Below the pieces are notes generated by a model that saw only the letters and a list, made by a program, of their open reading frames with translations, did not search any database and was not told where the DNA came from. A DNA stretch of 27,744 nucleotides from Flavobacteriales bacterium (GTDB lineage: Bacteria; Bacteroidota; Bacteroidia; Flavobacteriales; PHOS-HE28): NCBI GenBank assembly GCA_008016945.1, contig SSGN01000054.1, positions 1-27,744 on the forward strand. Direction: 5' to 3'. The position numbers and the translations under genes were made by a program. Positions 8,303 through 16,405 of the stretch are shown here, piece after piece (within the stretch, counting starts at the first letter, position 1; each line of letters opens with the position of its first letter).

Positions 8303-10981
8303 ATGCTCCGACTTTCGAACACAATGACCATGCGCCAACGCGTTTCATCGGCCCTTGCGACCATGGCCCTTCCTGGTCTGCTCGCCGCCCAAGTGAGTCT
8401 GTACACCTTCAACCAAACGGTGGAGTCATACACGGAGATCACCGAGGCTGAAGCCTCCTTTTCATTGGGCGTACCCACGTGGTGGCCCCCGCTCTACAAT
8501 CAACGGGCATGGACCAACCACTCGTTCTATGGGGTGGATGGCCAGGTGAGCAGTTACCTGAACCCCGCTACGGGTCCGGGTTATCCCATCGGGTTCGACT
8601 TCCGATTCAATGGCGATGTCTTCGACCGCATCAGCGTCTCGCATTCGGGTTTCATCACCTTCGGGAAGAGCAGCGATGGGGATCAGGCCGTGTGGACCTA
8701 TGCCATCGATCACCCGCATGGCATGCCGTTCGTGCAGTATGTCGGCGGGCCCACGGAAGCCTATAAACGCAACCGTGTCGCCGGTTGGGGCAGTAGCCAG
8801 CTCTACATGCAGGATATGACCCCGCAGGTGCCTCCCGGGCCGATATCCAACCTGCGTATCGCCACCATCGGCACCGCTCCGGAAAGGGTCCTGGTGGTCC
8901 AGTACAAGGATTTCCTCATGGCCTATCCACCCAGCAGTTCACGCGTCAACTTCCAGATCCGCCTCAACGAAAGCGATAATTCCGTGGAGGTGCGGTATGG
9001 ACAGGTGATCTTGGCGGGTGGCATCTATGCCCAGGTGGGCCTGGGGGGGCGTACGCCAGAGGATTTCAATGGTCGACGCACGGTGTATGAGGAGCCCGAT
9101 TTCCTCTATGACATGAACGCCACCGTGGCCATTACAGAGAACACCGAGACCTGCTACTTCGTTGCCGCGCAGCCTGGGCAGCCGGCGGGGTCGGGGGTGC
9201 CCCCAGCGGTGGGGCTCAATCTCAAATGGACCCCCGATGCCTGTGCGCCGCCGGTATGGCCCCTCACCATCGATGAGGTGAGCTTCGATTCCGGACATGC
9301 CAGCTGGGACCCCACTGCGGCTACGGAGTATGAGTATTACCTCACCGATACCAACTACCTGGGTGGTCCGGAGATCGCCTCCGGCATCACCTCCGATCCC
9401 GAGGTCTATCTCTTCGGTTTGGAGGCTGCCACCACCTACTACCTCTTCGTGCGCAGTATCTGCGATGGAGAGCCCGGTGTCTGGTCATTGGGTACGCCGT
9501 TCCGCAGCATGGGGGGGGGCATGGTGGTGTGCGATGGCACGGCCATGTACGAGGAGTATTGCTCGCGCACGAACGATGTGATGAGCTGGCTCTATGTTTC
9601 CGAAGATGGTTCGGCCCTGGCCTTGGAGTTCCTGGCGGGGAGCATCAGCACGGGTACCAATGAATATTTGAAGGTCTGGTCGGCCACCGGCCCTGTGGGG
9701 GCGCCGGTCTTCACCGGTGGTGCCAGTCAGTTGGCCGGTCACACCGTGATCTCGCCGGAGGGTACGCTCTACATCGAGCTGGCCACCACCAACAGCAGCT
9801 GCGAGAACCTGCCTTGGTTCTTCCCGCTGGAGTGGCGCGTGGGGTGCAAGAATTGCACCGACCCCTTGGTGAACTTTGCGCTCGGCGAAGTGGATTGTGA
9901 TGCACACGAGTACTATGTGGACGTGAACATCTTCTCCATGGGCTCGGCCACCAGCCTGGTGGTGAGCAATTCCCTGGACGAGACCGTCGTCAACCTGACC
10001 AGTACCGGGGCTCATGCCGTGGGGCCCTTCCCGGCAGGAGAGTTCGTTGTACTCACCGTGCAGAACCCCGATAACGAGATGTGTTACGTGGAAGGTCCGG
10101 TCCTGGTGAACGAACCCTGTGCGATCGTTGATTGCGGTCCCACTTGGTATGAGCGATGCGCCGGTCAGAGCGAAACGCGTGAATGGCTCCTGCAGGGCGA
10201 CGGGCAGGCGATCTCCGTACGCTTCCCGCCGATCAACTTGGGTTGGGATGCCGATGTGTATGTGTTCGACGGTACCGACGAGACCGCGACACCGTCCTAT
10301 ACCTTCTCCGGATCGGGTAGCAACCAGGTGTACACCAGCACCAACGCGGGCCACAACCTGCTGGTACGCTACATCTCCAGCCAATACCTGGATTACGCCT
10401 GTACCGCAGGGAACACGCTTCCCTTCGAGTTCGTGGCCGAATGCGCCAGCGCCTGCACCGCTCCGGTGGCCACCTTCTCCACCGTGTGCGTGGATCAGAC
10501 CCACTTCAACGTGGAAGTGAATGTCACGGAAGTGGGCAGTGCGGGAACCGCGACCATCACCAACGACATGGGTGTGGCCAGCGTGAGCGTGACCGCCGTC
10601 GGCACCTATAGTGTCGGGCCGTTCACTTCTGGCACACCGGTCACGTTCACCGTGGCCGGGGCCAACGTCCTCTGTTCCATCACCTCCAATGCGCTGGATC
10701 GCAGCTGTCTCGGTATCGGTATCGAAGAGGCTGCGATGCATTCCCTGGCACTCTACCCCAATCCCAACGATGGCCACTTCACCCTGGAGCTGCCATCGGG
10801 TATGTACGGTGACAGTCACCTCCAAGTGCTCGATCTGACAGGACGCGTGGTGCAACAGCGACACGTGAGTACGGCTGCCGTGCAACAGTTCGATCTCTCC
10901 GCACTGCCGAATGGATCGTATGCCGTGGTGCTGCATAACAACGGACGTGCCTTCCACGGAAGGGTCAGCGTTCAACATTGA
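8303..10981 (+). CDS. Array paralogue B: CUB/FN3-domain T9SS type A cargo protein
   Basis: 892 aa. The ATG at 8303 directly abuts the CTCTCAC leader element. Two further in-frame ATGs (8324, 8330) would shorten only the n-region of the signal peptide, so the exact start is not certain; the signal peptide ends near LAAQVS. The layout matches A: N-terminal beta domain (GPGYPIGFDFRFNG, SGFITFGKSSDG, IGTAPERVLVVQY, NFQIRLNES), FN3-like about 317-405, CUB-like 1 about 408-512, beta module 1 to about 610, CUB-like 2 about 613-713, beta module 2 to about 800, type A sorting domain about 812-892 (LYPNPNDGHFTLEL, ending GRVSVQH). CUB-like 2 is the most divergent part compared with A and C (DVYVFDGTDETATPS). 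Only 28 bp separate it from A. It lacks a promoter I can recognise, so cotranscription is likely. Confidence 0.87.
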   Translation: MLRLSNTMTMRQRVSSALATMALPGLLAAQVSLYTFNQTVESYTEITEAEASFSLGVPTWWPPLYNQRAWTNHSFYGVDGQVSSYLNPATGPGYPIGFDFRFNGDVFDRISVSHSGFITFGKSSDGDQAVWTYAIDHPHGMPFVQYVGGPTEAYKRNRVAGWGSSQLYMQDMTPQVPPGPISNLRIATIGTAPERVLVVQYKDFLMAYPPSSSRVNFQIRLNESDNSVEVRYGQVILAGGIYAQVGLGGRTPEDFNGRRTVYEEPDFLYDMNATVAITENTETCYFVAAQPGQPAGSGVPPAVGLNLKWTPDACAPPVWPLTIDEVSFDSGHASWDPTAATEYEYYLTDTNYLGGPEIASGITSDPEVYLFGLEAATTYYLFVRSICDGEPGVWSLGTPFRSMGGGMVVCDGTAMYEEYCSRTNDVMSWLYVSEDGSALALEFLAGSISTGTNEYLKVWSATGPVGAPVFTGGASQLAGHTVISPEGTLYIELATTNSSCENLPWFFPLEWRVGCKNCTDPLVNFALGEVDCDAHEYYVDVNIFSMGSATSLVVSNSLDETVVNLTSTGAHAVGPFPAGEFVVLTVQNPDNEMCYVEGPVLVNEPCAIVDCGPTWYERCAGQSETREWLLQGDGQAISVRFPPINLGWDADVYVFDGTDETATPSYTFSGSGSNQVYTSTNAGHNLLVRYISSQYLDYACTAGNTLPFEFVAECASACTAPVATFSTVCVDQTHFNVEVNVTEVGSAGTATITNDMGVASVSVTAVGTYSVGPFTSGTPVTFTVAGANVLCSITSNALDRSCLGIGIEEAAMHSLALYPNPNDGHFTLELPSGMYGDSHLQVLDLTGRVVQQRHVSTAAVQQFDLSALPNGSYAVVLHNNGRAFHGRVSVQH
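9281..9465 (+). repeat. FN3-region segment of B nearly identical to about 11985-12169 of C
   Basis: Both begin with the same run of nearly 30 identical bases (from AGCTTCGATTCC) and continue with scattered, mostly silent changes through the FN3-like domain. This is the B-like part of C. Gene A is clearly different here (FDGAYASWQPAPSGQYEY). Confidence 0.75.
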
Positions 10982-10996
10982 CCCGATCATTTCACG

Positions 10997-11003
10997 CTCT
11001 CAC
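10997..11003 (+). promoter_or_regulatory. CTCTCAC leader element of gene C
   Basis: The heptamer lies in the 37-bp B-C gap, 15 nt before the ATG at 11019, the longest spacing of the five copies. Confidence 0.4.
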
Positions 11004-11018
11004 ATCCAACCAAACCTC

Positions 11019-13700
11019 ATGTTCAACAACCACGCTGGTAGGGCCGCCCTGGCCCTGATCACCCTGACCACGCCCGTGCTGCTCCGTGCGCAGGTCGGTC
11101 TTTACTCCTACTCGGAGTCCATCGAGACCTACACCGAGATCACTGCGGGGGAGGCCGCTTACTCACTCGGCACACCCACTTGGTGGCCGCCGCTCCATAA
11201 CGAGCGCGCATGGACCAACCATCCTTTCTATGGCGCCGATGGCCAGGTGAGCAACTACCTCAATCCCGCAACGGGGCCGGGCTATCCCATCGGTTTCGAT
11301 TTCCGCTTCAACGGTGATGTCTTCGACAGGATCAGCGTTTCCCATTCCGGTTTCATCACCTTCGGGAAGAGCAGCGATGGTGACCAGGCCGTGTGGTGCT
11401 ATGCCATCAACCATTCACACGGAGCGCCGTTCGTGCAGTCCATCGGCGGACCTTCGGAACCGTACAAGCGGAACCGGGTGGCCGGCATGGGGACCAGTGA
11501 GCTACGCATGCAGGACATGAGTTCGCTGGTACCACCCGGACCGGTCTCCTCGCTGCGGCTGGCCACGATCGGTACGGCTCCTAACCGGGTGTTCGTGGTG
11601 CAGTTCAAGGATTTTCGGTTGAGCTACAGCCCGAGCAGCACGTTGATCAACTTCCAGATCCGCCTGAACGAGGCCGACAATGCCGTGGAGGTGCGCTTCG
11701 GAAGCACGGTGTTCGCCTTTGGCGGTGCCAGCACTCAGATCGGCCTTGGTGGTCGCACCCCGGAGGATTTCAACAGCCGCATGACCGTGGCCGAGGAGCC
11801 GGAGTTCCTCTACGATTGGAACAACACCGTACGGGGGCTATTGAACACCGATTTTTGCACGGCCACGGCCGAAGAGCCTCAGCATCCTGCTTTCTCGGCC
11901 ATTGCACCGGCCCTCGGTCTGAACTTCAAGTGGACCCCCGACGATTGCCCACCACCGGCTTGGCCGCTCACCGTTGACCAGATGAGCTTCGATTCCGGAC
12001 ATGCCAGCTGGGAACCCACTGCGGCTGCGGAGTATGAGTATTACCTCACCGACACCAACTACGTGGGTGGCCCGGAGATCACCTCCGGTATCACTTCCGA
12101 TCCCGAGGTCTATTTCTTTGGCTTGGAGGCTTCCACCACCTACTATCTCTTCGTGCGCGGGATCTGCGATGGTGAGCCTGGGCCTTGGTCCATGGCCACG
12201 TCCATGGAAACCTTGGGTGGCGGCATGGTGGAATGTGATGGTACCATCTTGACCGAGAACTATTGCTCCCGGCAGTATGATGTCAAGGAATGGCTCTACG
12301 TGTCCAGCGATGGCTCACCCCTGAAGATCGAGTTCCTCGGCGGTTTCGTGGGCAATGTCAGCGGCGTGGAATCCTTCCAGGTCTGGGACGGAACCTCCGA
12401 TGCCGGCACGCCGGCACCGAACATGAGCGGTGACCTGACCGGTCACCACTTCCTGGCCAGCACCAACAATGCCTTGTTCATCCGGCTGATCACCGATGCC
12501 GGTGCATGCGAAGCCCAATCCTGGTACCTGCCCCTGCAATGGCGCGTGGGGTGCAAGGCTTGCACGGACCCCTTGGCCAATTTCTCCGTGGTGGACGATT
12601 GCGACAACGACCGCTACTTCGTGGAGGTGAACCTGTTCAACCTCGGCAGCACCACCAGCGTGGACCTGAACAACGACCAAGGCGTGGCCCCCACCACGGT
12701 TTCCACCACCGGGGTGCATACGGTAGGCCCCTTCATCTCCGGTACGCCCGTGGTGGTGACCGTGCAGCATCCCGAGCAGCCCATGTGCTACACCGCCAGC
12801 CCGGCCTTGATGGGCCTGCCCTGCGCCGTGGTGGACTGCGGCCCCGAGACCTACGATCTATGCTATGGGGATAACGAATGGTTCCAACGCGCCTACCAAA
12901 GTGATGGTACCCAGGAGATCGGTATCCGTTTCCTCGCCGGTACCATCGGCTTGGGCGACCGCGTGACGGTCTACAACGGTGCCGATCCCAACGAAGCCCC
13001 ATCCACCGAATTGACTACGTTGGCGAACACGCTCATGACCAGTGCGACACCCTCCACGGACCGCACCTTGGTGTTGGAACTGTTCGCTGATGGCAGCCAC
13101 AGCTGCGCCGACGAGGACCCCCTGTTCGGCACTTCCGTGGCATGGCGGTATGTGGTGGCTTGTTATGATGGTTGCACTCAACCCCGGGCCACCTTCACCA
13201 CCGTGTGCGTGGACCAGACACACTTCAACGTGGAGGTGAACGTCACCGAGATCGGCAGTACCAGCAGTGTGAACATCACCAACGACCGCGGCTTGCCCAG
13301 TGTAACGGCAACGGCCACCGGCACCTACACCGTGGGGCCGTTCACCTCCGGTATGCCGGTGACCATCGAAGTGGAGGGTGCCAGTGTGCTGTGCTCCTGG
13401 ACCGGCGCCGGGCTGGACCGCAGCTGTCTCGGTATCGGTATCGAAGAAGCCGCGATGAACACCTTGCGCCTCTTCCCCAACCCGAACGATGGTCGCTTCA
13501 CCTTGGAGTTGTCGGAAGACATGCTGGGCAGCAGCCAGCTCCAGGTGCTCGACCTCGCCGGTCGAGTGGTGGAGCAGCAGCAGTTCAACGGGGCCGCCGT
13601 TCAGCACCTGGACCTCTCCGGGTTGCCCAATGGCCTCTACACCCTGGTGTTGCAGAACAACGGCCGCTTCTTCAACGGAAAGGTCAGCATCCAACATTGA
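11019..13700 (+). CDS. Array paralogue C: CUB/FN3-domain T9SS type A cargo protein, mosaic of A-like and B-like parts
   Basis: 893 aa. Start at 11019, giving MFNNHAGRAALALITLTTPV and a cleavage near LRAQVG; an upstream in-frame ATG at 10911 lies inside gene B and is rejected. The architecture is that of A and B, with FN3-like about 312-400, CUB-like 1 about 405-508, CUB-like 2 about 608-715 and type A sorting about 812-893. The first half follows B closely (GFDFRFNGDVFDRISVSHSG, GHASWEPTAAAEYEYYLTD). From the end of the FN3 domain (DGEPGPWSMAT) through beta module 2 it follows A (CTQPRATFTTVCVDQTHFNV, VTEIGST). The IGIEEAAM junction and final SIQH/SVQH end again resemble B. Thirty-seven bp separate it from B; a strong hairpin follows its stop codon. 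Confidence 0.87.
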   Translation: MFNNHAGRAALALITLTTPVLLRAQVGLYSYSESIETYTEITAGEAAYSLGTPTWWPPLHNERAWTNHPFYGADGQVSNYLNPATGPGYPIGFDFRFNGDVFDRISVSHSGFITFGKSSDGDQAVWCYAINHSHGAPFVQSIGGPSEPYKRNRVAGMGTSELRMQDMSSLVPPGPVSSLRLATIGTAPNRVFVVQFKDFRLSYSPSSTLINFQIRLNEADNAVEVRFGSTVFAFGGASTQIGLGGRTPEDFNSRMTVAEEPEFLYDWNNTVRGLLNTDFCTATAEEPQHPAFSAIAPALGLNFKWTPDDCPPPAWPLTVDQMSFDSGHASWEPTAAAEYEYYLTDTNYVGGPEITSGITSDPEVYFFGLEASTTYYLFVRGICDGEPGPWSMATSMETLGGGMVECDGTILTENYCSRQYDVKEWLYVSSDGSPLKIEFLGGFVGNVSGVESFQVWDGTSDAGTPAPNMSGDLTGHHFLASTNNALFIRLITDAGACEAQSWYLPLQWRVGCKACTDPLANFSVVDDCDNDRYFVEVNLFNLGSTTSVDLNNDQGVAPTTVSTTGVHTVGPFISGTPVVVTVQHPEQPMCYTASPALMGLPCAVVDCGPETYDLCYGDNEWFQRAYQSDGTQEIGIRFLAGTIGLGDRVTVYNGADPNEAPSTELTTLANTLMTSATPSTDRTLVLELFADGSHSCADEDPLFGTSVAWRYVVACYDGCTQPRATFTTVCVDQTHFNVEVNVTEIGSTSSVNITNDRGLPSVTATATGTYTVGPFTSGMPVTIEVEGASVLCSWTGAGLDRSCLGIGIEEAAMNTLRLFPNPNDGRFTLELSEDMLGSSQLQVLDLAGRVVEQQQFNGAAVQHLDLSGLPNGLYTLVLQNNGRFFNGKVSIQH
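11985..12169 (+). repeat. FN3-region segment of C nearly identical to 9281-9465 of B
   Basis: Partner copy of the B segment. Together with the A-like segment further downstream, it shows that C resembles different neighbours in different parts. Confidence 0.75.
13158..13466 (+). repeat. Segment of C nearly identical to 7732-8040 of A
   Basis: Partner copy of the segment in A. The encoded protein differs at only two of the first 91 positions (Gly/Ser and Leu/Phe), so the divergence is almost all silent. Confidence 0.8.
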
Positions 13701-13707
13701 TGATCGT

Positions 13708-13739
13708 GGTGCGTCCCTCGCCCAGGCGAGGGACGCACC
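13708..13739 (+). terminator. Perfect 14-bp hairpin in the C-D gap
   Basis: The arms GGTGCGTCCCTCGC and GCGAGGGACGCACC are exact reverse complements around a CCAG loop. The hairpin lies 7 nt after the stop of C and 12 nt before the start of D. The 3' side is pyrimidine-rich (CTCTCTTCTTCC) but lacks a clean T-run, so it may act as a partial terminator, an mRNA-stability or processing element, or a protein-binding site. The symmetry also allows action on either strand. Confidence 0.6.
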
Positions 13740-13751
13740 CTCTCTTCTTCC

Positions 13752-16352
13752 ATGAAAGCAAGGAACATTTCGGCTTGGACCATCGCGGGCGGTGTACTGC
13801 TCGGAGCATGCACCGCGACCAACCTTCGTGCGCAAGTATCGGCTTACACCTTCACGCAGGAGGTCGGTACCTGGACACCCATCGGAGGGAGTGGCACACC
13901 ACTGGGCATGCCCGGATTGCCACCGCCCTTCACGTTCGACGACAATTCCTTCGTGACCCAGGGCGAGAGCCTGCCAATGGGGAGTTCTCCCACCGGCAAC
14001 GGCTGGCCCATCGGCTTCACCTTCCACTTCAACGGCCAACCGTACGATCGGGTGGGCTTGAGCATGGAGGGATGGCTGGCTTTCGGTCATTCCTCGAACG
14101 GCATCAATGCGGTGTACGTTCCCGTGGGCAACACGGCCTACACCCCGCTCAGCTCGCCGGTGCCTGCGGAGATCGACATGCTCAAACGCAACCGGGTCGC
14201 GGGCTTCAGCCTCGACCTCGCAGCGGGCGGCAACACCTGGCCCATCCAGATCCGTACCGGTGGAACGGCCCCCAACAGGATCTTCGTGGCCGAGTGGAAC
14301 GTGACGCGTTCGGGCGGTTCCAACCTGCTCAGCTTCCAGATCCGCCTGCACGAGGGCGGCGGTGATCCCGCTGCGCAGCTCGTACAAGTGGTCTTCGGCA
14401 CCATGATCCAAACGGCCGCGATCACGGGCCAGGTGGGGTTGGGAGGCATGGATCCTTCCGACTTCAACAACCGAGCGGTCACCGTGAGCCCTTACGATTG
14501 GCAGGCGAGCGTGTCGGGCACGGCCAATACCGCAACGGGGAGACTTCCTTCCTTGGCGGCCAATATCCCGCAGGGGCTCACCTTCACCTGGTCGCCACCG
14601 GCCTGCACCGTGACCGGTATCACGGTAGCGGGATTGGCCATCGACGGTGCATCGATCACGGGTGATCTGACCTGGAACGCGGTGCAAGGTGCCGTGGACT
14701 ACGATTACATCATCACCACCGGTGGACCCGAGTTACCCCCAGTGGCCAGTGGATCCACCGCCACCACGTCCGTGCCGCTCACCGGCTTGCCGCAGGACCA
14801 ACAGCTCTATGCCTACGTACGTGCGGATTGCGGTTCGGGTGCGGGCGTGTGGGGCGTGGGGCATCCCTTCACCACCGAAGGCATGATCCAGGTGGTCTGC
14901 GGAAGTGCCCCGCTGCAGTTCGATCATTGCTATACCGACCTGGAACAGCGCACCTGGTATTACACCGGCTCCACCAACGCCCCGTTGCGCCTCATCATCC
15001 ACGAAGGCACCATGCATGGGGGAGACCTGCTCACGATCTACGATGGTCCCACCGACCAAGCGCCGTTGCTTTTCTCTTCGGCCAATGGACCGATCGCTGG
15101 CCAGGTGGTCAATAGTACGGGGAACCACCTGACCATGAAACTCGTGGCCGATGATGTGGGGTCTTGTGCCGTGCATGAGTTCATCAATCCCATGGCATGG
15201 GAGGTGGGTTGCTTGGATTGTGATCCCGTGCTCGCGAATTTCCAAGTGGTGGATGATTGCGAGAACGCACGGTTCACCGTGGGGGTGAACATCTTCAGCC
15301 TGGGGTCGTCCACTTCGGTCTCCATCGTGAACGATGCCGGTCTGCCTGCAGTGGTGGCCAATGGTCCTGGAGCGTACAGTGTGGGCCCGTTCACCAACGG
15401 TACACCCGTGTTGGTCACCGCGAGCCATGCCCAGAACGCCTACTGCAACAGCGCCATGGAGCTGATCAACGGCACTTGCCCGGTGGTGGATTGCGGACCC
15501 ACGACCTACACCCAGTGCTATGGCAACGATGAGGATGCCCGCTGGGCCTATCAGGGCGAGTCCGCGGGCGACCGTGTCGCCATCCGGTTCCTCTCCGGCA
15601 GCCTGGCCGCAGGCGATCAACTCATCGTGTACGATGGGAATGACGAGATCGCTGACCCCGTGCTCGGCACCGTGGTCGGCGGCGACCTCACCGATCGCAC
15701 CTTCATCACCTCGGTCTTCAGCAACACCATCATGCTCCAGTTGCTTTCCGATGGATCGGGCAGCTGCACCTCCGGGGCTGCTACACCGTGGAACTATGTG
15801 GTGGCCTGCTACGATGGTTGCGATGCACCGGAGGCCACCTTCGAAGTGGTGAACGATTGTGCCAACGGACGGTTCAACGTACGGGTGGACCTCACCTCGT
15901 TGGGCAGTGCCGCGCAGGTGAGCATCACCAACGACCGGGGTGTGGCAGCCACCACCGCCAGCGCCACCGGCCAGTATACCGTGGGTCCGTTCACCAACGA
16001 CGCCGATGTGGTGATCACCATCCACGGCAGCAACGATATCTGTTCATTGACATCCACTGCCCTGGGTGATGGATGTGGCGTGGGCCTCGAAGAGCTCGAC
16101 GAGGCCCGACTCGGCATATACCCGGACCCCTCGGAAGGGGCCTTCAACGTGGTGATCCCTCGTGGTTTTGGGGGGCGCACCGAGGTGGAGGTGCTCGACC
16201 TATCGGGGCGCCGGGTGTTACTGGAGCGTGTGATGGGCGCAGGCGGGCAGGTCATCCCCCTGAGCTTGGACCATGTTCCGGCGGGCAGTTACGTGGTGAT
16301 CCTCCGAAGTGACGTACAAGTGGCCTCGGCCACGGTGCGTGTGATGCGTTGA
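13752..16352 (+). CDS. Array paralogue D: divergent CUB/FN3-domain T9SS type A cargo protein
   Basis: 866 aa. The most divergent member of the array. The signal peptide (MKARNISAWTIAGGVLLGAC) contains a lipobox-like L-G-A-C, yet a conventional signal-peptidase I site like that of the paralogues follows (NLRAQVS), so lipoprotein status is ambiguous. Domains: N-terminal beta domain (GNGWPIGFTFHFNG, RNRVAGFS, GGTAPNRIFVAEW, SFQIRLHEG), FN3-like about 285-375, CUB-like 1 about 383-480 (LTIYDGPTD), beta module 1 about 494-575 (LANFQVVDDCENARF), CUB-like 2 about 582-690 (LIVYDGNDE), beta module 2 about 694-777 (ATFEVVNDCANGRF) and a type A sorting domain about 785-866. That domain reads YPDPSEGAF where its neighbours read PNPNDG. 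No CTCTCAC copy precedes the start, only CCTCTCTTCTTCC. It is followed by a terminator, closing the array. Confidence 0.86.
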   Translation: MKARNISAWTIAGGVLLGACTATNLRAQVSAYTFTQEVGTWTPIGGSGTPLGMPGLPPPFTFDDNSFVTQGESLPMGSSPTGNGWPIGFTFHFNGQPYDRVGLSMEGWLAFGHSSNGINAVYVPVGNTAYTPLSSPVPAEIDMLKRNRVAGFSLDLAAGGNTWPIQIRTGGTAPNRIFVAEWNVTRSGGSNLLSFQIRLHEGGGDPAAQLVQVVFGTMIQTAAITGQVGLGGMDPSDFNNRAVTVSPYDWQASVSGTANTATGRLPSLAANIPQGLTFTWSPPACTVTGITVAGLAIDGASITGDLTWNAVQGAVDYDYIITTGGPELPPVASGSTATTSVPLTGLPQDQQLYAYVRADCGSGAGVWGVGHPFTTEGMIQVVCGSAPLQFDHCYTDLEQRTWYYTGSTNAPLRLIIHEGTMHGGDLLTIYDGPTDQAPLLFSSANGPIAGQVVNSTGNHLTMKLVADDVGSCAVHEFINPMAWEVGCLDCDPVLANFQVVDDCENARFTVGVNIFSLGSSTSVSIVNDAGLPAVVANGPGAYSVGPFTNGTPVLVTASHAQNAYCNSAMELINGTCPVVDCGPTTYTQCYGNDEDARWAYQGESAGDRVAIRFLSGSLAAGDQLIVYDGNDEIADPVLGTVVGGDLTDRTFITSVFSNTIMLQLLSDGSGSCTSGAATPWNYVVACYDGCDAPEATFEVVNDCANGRFNVRVDLTSLGSAAQVSITNDRGVAATTASATGQYTVGPFTNDADVVITIHGSNDICSLTSTALGDGCGVGLEELDEARLGIYPDPSEGAFNVVIPRGFGGRTEVEVLDLSGRRVLLERVMGAGGQVIPLSLDHVPAGSYVVILRSDVQVASATVRVMR

Positions 16353-16376
16353 TCGATCCTCCTCTCACTGCTACGG

Positions 16377-16405
16377 AAGCCGCCCCTCTCAGGGCGGTTT
16401 CTTCG
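16377..16405 (+). terminator. Intrinsic terminator after the four-gene array
   Basis: The stem AAGCCGCCC pairs with GGGCGGTTT (one G-U pair) around a CTCTCA loop, followed by a T-rich TTTCTTCGTT. It begins 25 nt after the stop of D and is the best Rho-independent terminator in the window. It probably ends transcription of the plus-strand block. Confidence 0.75.

Noticed and set aside
12858..14687. A 609-codon minus-strand open frame spanning the C-D boundary
   Set aside because: Antisense to two well-supported genes and low in hydrophobic-core patterning; a shadow frame.
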